Position numbers and translations under genes: made by a program. From contig UESW01003828.1 of assembly GCA_900491605.1 (NCBI GenBank), forward strand, positions 771,009 to 835,008: a stretch of DNA of 64,000 nucleotides, read 5' to 3'. Origin of the DNA: Calamus simplicifolius. Lineage: Eukaryota; Streptophyta; Magnoliopsida; Arecales; Arecaceae. Under the pieces are notes generated by a model. The model made no database searches and was not told where the DNA came from. It saw only the letters and a program-made list of their open reading frames with translations. Positions within the stretch are counted from its first letter, which is position 1. The number at the start of each line of letters is the position of its first letter. Shown here piece by piece: positions 46,498-57,609 of the stretch.

Positions 46498-48068
46498 TGT
46501 TGGCCCAGATGACAACCCAAGAGGGGGGGTGAATTGGGTTCTTAAAAATTTGGTCTTTTAAAAACTATGTGCTTTGGAATAAATAAAATTAAGTGCAGGA
46601 TAAATATTAAGCACAGATAACGAGATAGAGCAAGAGAGTCAAAATACGGCAAACACAAGGATTTTATAGTGGTTCAGTGTATCCAACACCTACGTCCACT
46701 CCCAAGTATCACTTGGGTCCACACTATAATCTACTTGATTACAGCCGAGTTGTTTTACAAGCTTACAACTCAAAACTTGTTGTTTCCCCCGGGATTACAA
46801 CGAACCCAGCTGGTTTTTGGGCTCACCAGCACTAAACCCAACCACAAGCTATCCTTAGCTTGTACCGAGGTATCACACCTCCACTAATTCAATCCCTTGA
46901 TTGAACTAGCAAACAACTATGAAAAATAGAGTTTACAATACAAGACAGCTCCTTAAGTGAGCAAATATTCAATTAAATAAATAAGGGTAAGAAAAGCCTG
47001 TTTGAAACGAATTTGATTTGAGCTTTTCTTCTTTTCCTCTTCTCCTTTGAAATGTTGAATCAGGCTCAGCTCAGATTCTTCACAAAGATTGCAGTTGATA
47101 AGTTGGGAAAATTAGGGCTTTTGCTTTCTTTTTCTTCACTTGAAAAATCCTCGATTTTGAACTTGAATGTCTTGGATTTCTCTTTGGACTCTCTTGGATT
47201 GGTTGATGTAAGCTCTGAGTCTTTCCTTTTGATTTATCTCTCAAGATTTTGGACTTTTCACAAAATATTCCCTTTTCCTTTTTTGATTTTTCCTTTCTAT
47301 TCCACCTTTTTCAAATGGATGGTTTTTTCCTTTTTATAGATCTCCTTAATCTAAGTTTTAGGTAGGAAATATAGCCATTGGAGATATTTGGATTCTTCTA
47401 CACACAAAGAAAATAGCCGTTAGAGGTTAGGTGAAAAGAAATCTTACCGTTGAAGTACGTTCTAACAGATGAAAAATCCGTTCCTGACAGGTTGGAGTCG
47501 GCTCCAACTTTTCAGGTGTCGGCTCCAAGTCGGGTGTTCAAAAATAGTAAAGAAAAAGTTGTTGGGGAGTCAGCTCCAAGAAAGGTAAGTGTCGGCTCGT
47601 TGCTTTCGGGAGTCGGCTCCGGAAATTGTAAGTGTCGGCTCCAAAAAGTCCATAAAACATGCTCTCTGTTCTCAGGTTAGAGTCGGCTCCAGAAACTCAG
47701 GTGTCGGCTCCCGAAATCTCAGGTGTCGGCTTCCGAATTCTATGTGTCGGCCCCAGAAACTGAAACAGAATGCACTTCTCTGTATCTCAGGTTGGAGTCG
47801 GCTCTGAAACCTTGGGTGTCGACTCCAGGCCGTGCCAAAATCTCAGAAACCTTCTGATACGCCTTGGGGTCGGCTCCTGACTAGTTGGGTGTCGACTCCA
47901 GGCTCTGAACTTTGAAAGTTTCTTTTAAAACATTAATTCAAAACATGTTTCTTTGTTTATTTGATTGATCAAACATTTTAATCCCTAAAACACTTGTTAA
48001 ATCTATTAGAAACAAAATGAATATACTCATGCTTTTATTGATCATCAAAATCAATAATTGGGTCAACA
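46498..48068 (-). repeat. 3' LTR of the SIRE element (1571 bp)
   Basis: On + it starts TGTTGGCCCAGATG and ends TTGGGTCAACA, termini inverted to each other. It is collinear with 55270-56816. It contains a cluster of GTCGGCTCC words (about 47490-47905). Confidence 0.9.
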
Positions 48069-48082
48069 ATCTCCCCTTTTTG
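48069..48082 (-). other. Polypurine tract of the SIRE element
   Basis: On the minus strand AAAAAGGGGAGAT directly precedes the LTR start TGTTGACCCA. Confidence 0.8.
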
Positions 48083-48574
48083 ATGATTATAAAAATACTG
48101 AGTATATGCATGATTAAACATTAAGACTTTCAAATCAAATATCTCAATTATTTATTCCTCATAGGTAAGCTCCCCCTGAATGAGGTAGCTCCCCCTATGA
48201 TACTCAATTTAACATCTATTCTTTCCTTTTAACAGTAAACTTTTAATGTTTGATACCAATTAAACAGTTATATCAATTTTAACATCTATTCATCCTTTCA
48301 ATGCATATATGACAATTAATTAAGCATATACGACTATCTCTCCCCCTTTTTTGTAATCAACAAAAAGATTACGAGATTTTAAGTGAAATGACAAAATTGA
48401 TAGATGCTTCAAAGATCAAATAACATTCATTAAGTATCAAATGTCAACCATTACATCATATTTCAAAAAGAAACTTCATTACATCAAAACTTCATTACAT
48501 TAGAACTTTTAATAAAAAGTAAATCAACATCAAACTAGACTAATTAACATCAAAGAAACTTCATTACAGTATAA
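48083..48574. other. SIRE 3' untranslated region
   Basis: A/T-rich, no ORF. Polypurine-like strings recur on the minus strand (at about 48170-48200 and 48340), rather like extra purine tracts. Confidence 0.5.
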
Positions 48575-49943
48575 TCAAAAGTTAGTTCTAATGAGTCTTT
48601 GCAAATCTTCTAATATTCTTGCCATTCCTTCACTCTGAGTCCTTACAAATTCTTTTAGTCTTCTATCAACAAATGCACATGCAGTCATAATTTTCCTGAA
48701 GCTCAGCATTGCATCTGCAATAAGTCTCTGAGTCTCCACCAATATCTTTAAGTTCTTCAAAAATGTTCTTGAGATCATTCTTTAAGGATTCAGTGGAGGC
48801 TCCAAGAGTAGACTCAATTTTGCCAATTCTTTCATCCAAAGAATAAAGGGTCTCTCTCAGGTTCATATATTGGCTATCTAGCTCAGATTTCATCTCTTCC
48901 TTGTGAGTAGCAAAAATACTTCTAAGCTGATCCAACTAAACATCGAAAAAGCCAATAGATGACTGATCAAAAGTAGAAGGAATCGGTGGAGCTGGAGGTA
49001 CATCCTAACTGGGCTCGGTGAGCTGTGTCTCACAGATGGTCCTGCCTCAGAAGGGCCAGGTACATTAGTCTCAGCAACCCTGTCTCCAGTATGACCTTTT
49101 CTCTTCCATTTTTTATCCACTTTTACAAATCCCATCCTGTGCACAGTGGCTAAACTATAATAGTCAGTGTGCCTAAGGTTCTTTGATGGCTTATTCTTAG
49201 AAATAGCTACTCCTTGACTTCTAAAAACCAAGGTAAGGATCATCCCATAAGGCAATGAAGATCTCTTCTTGCCCCGGCCTCAGCCATATACCATATCATC
49301 ATTCCAGCAAGATTTATTGGCTGACCCGTCAAGATACTGTCCATGACTACAATGTCTCGCTCTGAGACATACTCAAAACGACCAGTCTTAGGAAATAGAG
49401 TCCTACTGCAGATGTTATGCAACAGCCTAAGCTCAAGTGGCAATTGGTTTGCCCTAACCTCTTCAAATTCAGTTATCTCTCTTCCTAACATTCTTGATAA
49501 AGCAGCTGATCTCTCACTGTGAATGTTTGCAACAAATCCAGTGACAGGAATGCTTAAAGATTTCCTAAAATTTGAAAAGTAAGATGAATTCTTTTCCTCT
49601 TACTGAACTAACAATCCCACCATCTCCTCTAGATAAATTGAGGTAAAATTCTTTAACAAGAGCTGGATAAGTAGGAACATCCAAAGAGCAAACTTTATCC
49701 CAACCGAGTTCTTTAATCTGTCTTCCAATGTCAAAACCCTCGGCTTCAAAGAAATCAAAATCTACTTTCCTACCCATGTAATAACTCGCCCAGCAAGGGT
49801 ATCTACCTAAGGAGAGGAGGGCCAGGATTATCTGAAGGAGTTGACGAAGAATCATCACTGGGAGTAGGTTCTCGGACGGGACGCCTAGCCGTACGCTTCC
49901 TCATAGGGAGCATCAAAGACCGATCCCCTACGCTTAGGTGCCA
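48575..49943 (-). pseudogene. Extra ORF of the SIRE element, putative plant transposon protein type
   Basis: It lies between pol and the 3' LTR on the same strand, where SIRE elements carry an envelope-like or accessory ORF. Start about 49943 (MAPKRRG), then frame changes. Readable parts: GRKVDFDFFEAEGFDIGRQI, YPALVKEFYLNLSRGDGGIV (49860-49565), SRMLGREITEFEEVRANQLP, LLHNICSRTLFPKTGRFEYV (49500-49240), SLPYGMILTLVFRSQGVAI-like text, and a C-terminal helical region (MDQLRSIFATHKEEMKSELD). The central text matches the 'putative plant transposon protein' domain as I remember it. No signal peptide or membrane segment is evident, so 'envelope' is not supported. At least three frame breaks. Confidence 0.65.
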
Positions 49944-50694
49944 TGAAATCTTAGGAATGGTTGATTTGAAGAGTATTTGGCTTTGGAAGTTTGGAGAGTG
50001 TTTGGAGAAGATTTGGAGAGGGTTTGGAGAAGATAAAAATCGTGAAGGTGTCGACTCTGCCCTAATAAAGTCAATTTGGGTCCACCAGGTGTCGACTCCT
50101 CAAAGTCGGGTGTCGACTCCAAGTCACTAATACAGTTAGCGCCCGAACTGGAGTCGGCTCCACTTAAGCGGGTGTCGGCTCCAAGGTCAAAGACCAAGAG
50201 CGACATAGAAGAGGTGTCGACTCCTCAAATTGAGGTGTCGACTCCACTGACAGTTTCAGAAAAAAAAAATGAATTTCAAATAGCTGAAACTTGTCAAAAT
50301 AAGGTCAATAAATTTTTGAAAAAATCTTTGAATATGAGGAATCAAATTGCTCAAATGACTAGATAAATTGTCCTTAAAATTATGAAAGGAATCTCAAGAA
50401 ATTGATAGAAATCTAGATAATCATTCCTTAAGGTTTCAAAATCATTCCAAAGGATCACAAATCCCTAATTCACCTCTAAGATAACAAAATCTTTCTTCAC
50501 TCAAAGGTTTTGTAAATATGTCAGCTAATTGTTCTTCAGTATAACATAATCAAGGCAAATTTCATTGTTAGCTACATGTTCTCTTATAAAGTGATATCTA
50601 ATTTCAATGTGTTTAGTTCTTGAATGTTGGATTGGATTCTTAGTTAAATTGATTGCACTTGTATTATCACATCTAATAGGAGTTTTATCAAGTG
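49944..50694. other. SIRE spacer between pol and extra ORF
   Basis: Non-coding, with GTCGACTCC/GTCGGCTCC words repeated at about 50048-50245, the same word family as in the LTR. Confidence 0.6.
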
Positions 50695-53530
50695 TTATGC
50701 CATAATCTTCAAGTTGTCGCTTAATCCAAAGGATTTGAGCACAGCAACTTCAGCTGCAACATATTCTGCTTCAGCAGTAGATAATGCAACCGAATTTTGC
50801 TTTTTGCTAAACCAAGAGATTAAGTTACTTCCTAAGAATTGACATGCACCACTTGTACTTTTTCTATCTAGTTTACATCCAGCATAGTCAGAGTCAGAAT
50901 ATGCAATTAAGTTTAGTGTTGAGTCTCTAGAATACCATAATCCTACATTTTTAGTTCCACTTAGATATCTTAAAATTCTTTTCACAGCAATTAAGTGAGA
51001 TTCTTTAGGTTCTGATTGAAATCTAGCACATAGACAAACAGCAAACATGATATCTGGTCTACTTGCTTTAAGTAAAGTAGAGATCCGATCATACCTCTAA
51101 GTATTTTTGATCTACCTTCTTACCATCTTCATCTTTGTCTAATTTGCATGAAGGACTCATAGGTGTTCCAAGGGGTTTGATTGATTCCATTCCAAACTTC
51201 TTGAGAAGTTCCTTTGTGTACTTTTTTGGTTGATGAAAATCCCTCTTTACTTTGCTTGATTTGAAGTCCTAGGAAAAAGTTGAGTTCTCCCATCATGCTC
51301 ATTTCGAATTCACCCTGCATTAACTTAGCAAATTCTTGACACAAGAGATTGTTAGTAGCACCGAATACAATATCATCTACATATATTTGTACTACTAATA
51401 AGTTTTGTCTTTTCTTTTCAAAAATAAGGTTTTGTCTACATTTCCTCTAGTAAAATCATTTTCAATCAGAAATTTGCTTAACCTATCATACCAAGCTCTA
51501 GGTGCTTGTTTTAAACCATATAGTGCTTTGTGCAATTTAAAAACATGATTTGAAAATTCATGATCTTCAAAACCAGGTGGTTGTTCCACAAATACTTCCT
51601 CATTTATAAAACCATTTAAAAATGCACTTTTAACATCCATTTGAAATAAGTTTATGTTCATATGACATGCAAATGCAAGTAGTAATCTAATTGCTTCTAA
51701 TCTAGCTACAGGTGCAAAAGTTTCATCAAAATCAATACCTTCTTCTTGATTATATCCTTTTGCAACTAATCTAGCTTTATTTCTAATTACTGTGCCATTT
51801 TCATCCAATTTATTTCTAAATACCCATTTAGATCCTATAACTGAATGACCTTTAGGTCTATCAACTAAGGACCATACATTATTCCTAGTGAATTGATTTA
51901 ATTCTTCTTGCATAGCTAGCATCCAATTACTATCTTTTTTAGCTACTTCAATAGTTTTAGGTTCAATTTGAGATACAAATGCAAGATGATTATTAATATT
52001 CCTCATAGATGACCTAGTTCTTACTCCTTGAGATGGATCACCAATAATCAATTCCTTTGGATGACCATAGACATATCTCCAATCTCTAGTAAGATCTACT
52101 TCATTATGATTAGTATCAATATCATCAATCCTAGGTGAATTATCATCTTTAGCTTCTTGTTCATGATCTGAAGATACATCTATATTTAATTTTTCAATAT
52201 CTCTTTCTAGTATATTTGTATCTTCCTCATCATCAAATTTTTCTGAACTTGATGTTAAAGACTCATCAAAAACTACATGAATGGATTCTTCTACAATTAA
52301 GGATTTCTTATTAAATATTCTATAGGCTTTACTAGTTGTTGAATATCCTAAGAATATGCCTTCATCAGATTTTGCATCAATTTTTCAAGATTATCTTTTC
52401 TATTATTATGAATAAAACATTTACAGCCAAATACATGAAAATAACCTATCTTTGGTTTTCCATTATTCCATAATTCATAAGGTGTTTTCTTAAGGATTGG
52501 CCTAATTAGGGCTCTATTAAGAATGTAACATGCCGTATTTATAGCTTCCGCCCAGAAGTACTTTGGGAGATGGCTTTCACATAGCATGGTACGGGCCATG
52601 TCTTTTAAAGTCCTAATTTTTCTTTCTACAACTTCATTTTGTTGTGGTGTCCTAGGTGCAAAAAATGTATGATGAATGCCATGTTCTGTGCAGAAATTTT
52701 TAAATAAGTGTTTTCAAATTCTGTGCCATGATCACTTCTAAGAGACACTATGGTGTTGTTTTTCTCATTAGTGACTTTTTAAAAATTTAGAAATATTGAG
52801 AAAGCTCATCCTTATGAGCCAGAAACAATACCAAGTGTATCTAGAATAATCATCTACTATCACAATACCATATTTCTTTCTCCTAGACTAGTGGTTCTAG
52901 TAGGTCCAAAAAGGTCCATATGAAGTAGCTCTAATGGCCTAGAAGTGGAAACTACATTTTTTGATTTGAAAGAGTTTCTAGTTTGTTTTCCTAATTGACA
53001 TGCATCACAAATTCTATTATTTTCAAAATCTATCTTTGGAAGATCTTTAACTAAATCTATTTTAATTAGTTTTGAAATTAGGTATGTGCTTGCATGACCT
53101 AATCTACGATGCCATAACCATCCAATCTCATTAGCATTAGCATTGTTAGCTACGAAGCAATGATTATTAGTAGACAAATTGTCTAAATCAATTAAGTATA
53201 CATTGCCATTTCTATTACCAATAAATACAATGCTATTGTCAATGGGATTAGAAACAGTGCAGATAGAAGCTTCAAATGAAACTTTGAAACCTTTATCACA
53301 TGATTGGCTAATACTAATTAAATTATGCTTTAAGCCATCTACATATAAAATTTTCTATAAAAGTAAAGGGAGTTATCTGAATTTTATCAAATCCCATAAT
53401 TTAGCCTTTACCATTATCTCCAAATGTGACAACTCCTCTTCTTTTATCTTCAAGGGTGATGAATTGCTCCTTGTCACCCGTCATGTGCCTTGAGCAGCCG
53501 CTATCAAGATACCACTTTCGTTTTGATCTT
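50695..53530 (-). pseudogene. SIRE pol: protease, integrase, reverse transcriptase, RNase H
   Basis: Copia order on the minus strand. Protease: KWYLDSGCSRHMTGDKEQF (about 53515-53460), with the active DSG intact. GAG-pre-integrase: GWLWHRRLGHAST and ICDACQLGKQ (53177-52860). Integrase core: HMDLFGPT, SDHGTEFEN (second Asp) and PQQNEVVERK (Glu), in two frames at about 52900-52580. RT: SKWVFRNKLDENGTVIRNKA, FQMDVKSAFLNG, LYGLKQAPRAWYDRL (52051-51395), then the YVDD box region, broken near 51390, and MGELNFFLGLQIKQ (51344-51129). RNase H: YSDSDYAGCKLDRKSTSGAC and ALSTAEAEYVAA (51048-50695). Frameshifts lie at each gap between those coordinates. Confidence 0.9.
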
Positions 53531-55207
53531 TTGGCTACAAGACACTCCTGCAAGGTAATCAAACTTTCTGTTTAGGTACCCAGGCTTTCTTGGGTCCTTC
53601 ATGGTTAGTAGCAACAAAGATTGTTCCTTTCGGAACCCATATTTTCTTACCTTTAATACTTAAATTCTTGTTAATTTTTCTAAAATTACATTCATAAGCT
53701 TTATGTCCCTTTTTGTTACAACAATAACATGAAACATCATTTTTATTTCTTTTCTAAAGAAGTTTTTAACATACTTTTGTTTCTTATTAGGTCTATACCC
53801 TAATCCAGCCTTATCAAATACAACCCTTTGATTACTCAATAGCAAATTAAGTTTTTCAGAGCTATATGTAAATTTATCAACTATATTTCTATATTTATCA
53901 ACTTCTCTCTTTAAATTAATTTTCATTAGAAATTACTCTTTATCTTTTAGCAAATTTTCATTTTTAGATTTTAATTTTTCAACTTCCTGAGTTAGTTTAT
54001 CTTTCTCTTTGGCAAGATTTAAATTATCATTTTTTAAAAATTTATTCTTCTTTTTCAAAGCTTTAAAATCACTAACTAATTCATTAAATACATCATATAA
54101 TTCTTCAAAAGTAAAATCATCATAAGGAGTTTCAGAACTTACCTCATTATCGTCGTTTGCCATAAAGCAAATGTTTGCAACTTCTTTTTGTTCCTCTTCG
54201 GATGAGGATTCATCACTTTTACTCCATGTTGCAACATACGCCTTTTTCTTCTTCTTGTGCCCATTTTTTAGTTGAGGACAATCATATCTAAAGTACCCTG
54301 GTTTCTTATATTCATAACATATGAGGGGGTCTTTCTCTTTTTCTTTTCCTTGTCCTTCTCTTTTTCTCTTTCTCCTTCCATTTGTGTTCCATATCTTTTC
54401 TTATGGAAGGGTCTCCTTCTTTGCATAAATTTCTTAAATTTTCTTGTAAGGAGAGCTATCTCATCATCTTCCTCTTCTTTCTCACTGCTGCTTATTTCCT
54501 TTTCTGCAGCTTTAAGGGCAATTATTTTCTTCTTTTTGACTTCCTCCTCTTGATGTTGCATCATGGTCAGTTCATGGGTCATCAATGATCCAAGTAGCTC
54601 CTCCAAAGGTAAGGTGTTGAAGTCCTTGGCTTCTTGGATAGCAGTTACCTTTGCTTCCATGTCCTTGGAAGAGACCTAAGAATTTTACGAACCAATTCAG
54701 AGTTAGTGTAGGTCTTGCCAAAGACTTTTCATACCATTTACAATATAAATCTAGTGTACATGCATGTGATGGTTTCATTTTGTTCCATGCTAAACAATTC
54801 ATACTTGTGCACTAGAATATTGATTTTAGATTCTTTAACTTGGTTAGTACCCTCATGGGTAACTTCTAATCTATCCCAAATTTCTTTTGCGGAAATACAT
54901 GTAGAAATTCTATTGAACTCATTAGCATCTAAAGCACAATATAAAACATTCATGGCTTTTGCATTAAGTTGAGCTATTTTCCTATCGTTCTCATTCCAAT
55001 CCCTTTCGGGTTTAGGAACTATTGAACCATCTACCAAGTGTGTGGGTGTGCTTGGTCCATTAGTGATTACACTCCAAAGTTCATAATCTAAAGCTTGAAT
55101 AAAAATTTTCATTCTAGTTTTTCAATAAAATAATTTGAACCATTAAACAAAGGAGGTCTATTAGGAGAATGACCTTCAGCAAATGAAGATCCAGCTTGAG
55201 TTGCCAT
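53531..55207 (-). pseudogene. SIRE gag
   Basis: Start at 55207 (MATQAGSSFAEGHSPNRPPL), just inside the primer site. The UBN2-type gag domain reads ALDYELWSVITNGPSTPTHL to about 54738 and continues in another frame (LPLEELLGSLMTHELTM, 54660-54268). Two zinc-knuckle sites are seen: the first (about 54327-54285) reads CYEYKKPGYFRYDC, with the second Cys and the His both changed to Tyr; the second (about 53729-53688) reads CYCCNKKGHKAYEC, intact CCHC but out of frame with the ORF around it. Between them is a lysine-rich coiled coil. Frame breaks near 55120, 54665, 54265 and 53930. Confidence 0.85.
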
Positions 55208-55249
55208 TTGGATCTTTAGCTCTTGATCGTGTGATCAAATAAACAATGA

Positions 55250-55267
55250 GCACTTGCTCTGATACCA
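55250..55267 (-). other. Primer binding site, initiator Met-tRNA type
   Basis: The minus strand reads TGGTATCAGAGCAAGTGC a few bases after the 5' LTR end, the standard plant copia primer site. Confidence 0.9.
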
Positions 55268-55269
55268 AT

Positions 55270-56816
55270 TATTGGCCCAGATGGCAACCCAAGAGGGGGG
55301 GTGAATTGGGTTCTTAAAAATTTGGTCTTTTAAAAATGTGCTTTGGAATAAATGAAATTAAGTGCAGGATAAATATTAAGCACAAATAACAAGATAGAGC
55401 AAGAGAGTCAAAACACGGCAAACACAAGGATTTTATAGTGGTTCGGCGTATCCAACACCTACATCCACTCCCAAGTATCACTTGGGTCCACACTATAATC
55501 TACTTGATTACAGCCAAGTTGTTTTACAAGCTCACAACTCAAAACTTGTTGTTTCGTCCGGGATTACAACGAACCTAGCTGGTTTTCTGGGCTCACCAGC
55601 ACTAAACCCAACCACAAGTTATCCTTAGCTTGTACCGAGGTATCACACCTCCACTAATTCAATCCCTTGATTGAACTAGCCAACAACTATGAAAAATAGA
55701 TTTACAATACAAGACAGCTTCTTAAGTGAGCAAATATTCAATTAAATAAACAAAGGTAAGAAAAGCCTGTTTGAAGCGAATTTGATTTGAGCTTTTCTTC
55801 TTTTCCTCTTCTCCTTTGAAATATTGAATCAGGCCTCAGCTCAGATTCTTCACAAAGATTGCAGTTGAGAAGTTGGGAAAATCAGGGCTTTTGCTTTCTT
55901 TTCTTCACTTGAAAAATCCTTCGATTTTGAACTTGAATGTCTTGGATTTCTCTTTGAACTCTCTTGTATTGGTTGATGTAAGCTCTGAGTCTTTCCTTTT
56001 GATTTCTCTCTCAAGATTTTTGATTTTTTACAAAATATTCCCTTTTCCTTTTTTGATTTTTCCTCTCTATTCCACCTTTTTCAAATGGACGTTTTTTCCC
56101 TTTTTATAGATCTCCTTAATCCAAGTTTTAGGTGGAAAATATAGCCGTTGGAGGTGTTTGGATTCTTCTACACACAAAAAAATAGCCGTTAGAGGTTAGG
56201 TGAAAAGAAATCTTACCGTTGAAGTACATTCTGACAGATAAAAAATCCGTTCTGATAGGTTGGAGCCGGCTCCAACTTTTCAGGTGTCGGCTCAAGTCGG
56301 GTGTTCAAAAATAGTAAAGAAAAAGTTGTTGGAGAGTCGGCTTCGAGAAAGGTAAGTGTCGGCTCGTCGCTTTCGGGAGTCGGCTCTGGAAACTGTAAGT
56401 GTCGGCTCCAGAAAAGTTCATAAAACACGCTCTTTGTTCTTATGTTAGAGTCAGCTCTAGAAACTCAGGTGTCGGCTGCCGAATTCTATGTGTCGGCTCT
56501 AGAAATTGAAACAGAATGCACTTCTCTGTATCTCAGGTTGGAGTCGGCTCCGAAACCTTGGGTGTCGACTCTAGGCCATGCCAAAATCTCAGAAACCTTC
56601 TGATATGCCTTGGGGTCAGCTCCTGACTAGTTGGGTGTCGACTCCAGGCTCTGAACTTTGAAAGTTTCTTTTAAAACATTGATTTAAAACATGTTTCTTT
56701 GTCCATTTTGATTGATCAAACATTTTAATCCCTAAAACACTTGTTAAATCTATTAGAAATAAAATGAATATACTCATGTCTTTTATTAATTATCAAAATC
56801 AATAATTGGGTCAACA
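55270..56816 (-). repeat. 5' LTR of the SIRE element (1547 bp)
   Basis: Collinear with 46498-48068. On + it starts TATTGGCCCAG, where the other copy has TGTTGGCCCAG, a one-base change in the terminal dinucleotide. It ends TTGGGTCAACA. The two copies differ by scattered substitutions and small indels (for example a segment of about 25 bp missing near 56470). Confidence 0.9.
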
Positions 56817-57609
56817 TGATTGGTTCTTACAGACGACCAATGGCCTTTTTGTTCTTTGAGATGCCTACGTTGGAGCCGCCAACAACTGTGGGCTTGCCTG
56901 AAAGGAGTTGATGGCCGCTAACGCTCAGATTGACAACTTGGCCAAGGAGTTGGCCAAGGTCTAGGCCCAAGAAGCAAAGGTGATCGGCGAGCTCCGAGCT
57001 GCTCAGAAGGAGAGCCGCTTTTTAAAGGCCAAGGTTGAGGAGAACGAGAGAAAGGCTAGAGTCACTGAGGCCAAACTTCGAGCTGCTCAGAAGGAGAACC
57101 GCTACAGAGGTTCCACTGACTCCGTCATGGAGCTGAGTGAGGCGGCCATCGATGCCTTCCTCAAAAGTTTTGATACTTGCAAAAATAAAGTCTCTCGGGT
57201 CTTCAAGATCGAGGGCTTGACCGTCTTCAGCCCGATGACCCTGAAGAGGAAGAAGATCCAGAGAGGGATGGTGACGAGGATGGACTAGGGCCCACCGAAC
57301 TATAGATTTTGCCTTTTTCTTCTTTTGACACTTTTGTAATCTGACTAAGGTCGTCGGTCTTCTTGTATGACATTGAAAATATATTAATGAAAGAAATACT
57401 TTGCTTAAGTATGACATATTTAACTTTTTGCAGCATCTTAATCTCTTTGTGATCACATCTTGGCTTTAGCCTTCAGACTTGATAGGGCATGTCCCCAATC
57501 TCTTTGGCTTGCTTTGAGGGTCAGCAACCCGGTTGGAGATTCATGAAGATTTCATAGGGATACTAGAACCCACTTCCGCCCTCTAGCCATTTGCCAAAGT
57601 GATCTTTGA

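Larger units (their letters stand above)
46498..56816 (-). mobile_element. SIRE-type Ty1/copia element, 10.3 kb, complete but decayed
   Basis: LTRs at 46498-48068 (3') and 55270-56816 (5') enclose, in minus-strand order, a Met-tRNA primer site, gag, protease, integrase, RT and RNase H (copia order), an extra ORF, and a purine tract. The flanking pentamers cgatt (46493-46497) and tgatt (56817-56821) match at four of five bases, consistent with a target duplication. The extra ORF after pol and the long LTRs fit the SIRE/Maximus lineage. Nested in an intron of aORF2 of Tat2, so younger than Tat2. Several frameshifts in each coding region. Confidence 0.88.
45058..57335 (+). pseudogene. Antisense spliced gene (aORF2) of Tat2, split by a copia insertion
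   Basis: Counterpart of aORF1, on the strand opposite to Tat2 pol. It starts at 45058 (MDSSSRKGKSPM). The PF04195-like part (about 45340-45625) shows FRSRLHLPFHSFFLNFLD and RALYKLCNPNKAGWWSF. An alanine/proline-rich middle follows to 46439, then a GT donor. The acceptor is at 56831-56832, and the next exon (56833 on) gives a charged coiled coil (GELRAAQKESRFLKAKVEEN), ending in an acidic tail (DPEEEEDPE in a shifted frame) near 57300. Many stops and frame changes are present (for example TAG at 45147). Everything from 46498 to 56816 is the inserted SIRE element, so the original intron was only about 70 bp. Confidence 0.68.

Noticed and set aside
48660..48700. Additional purine tract and LTR start
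   Set aside because: No TG start or LTR-like sequence follows; the true 3' LTR begins at 48068.
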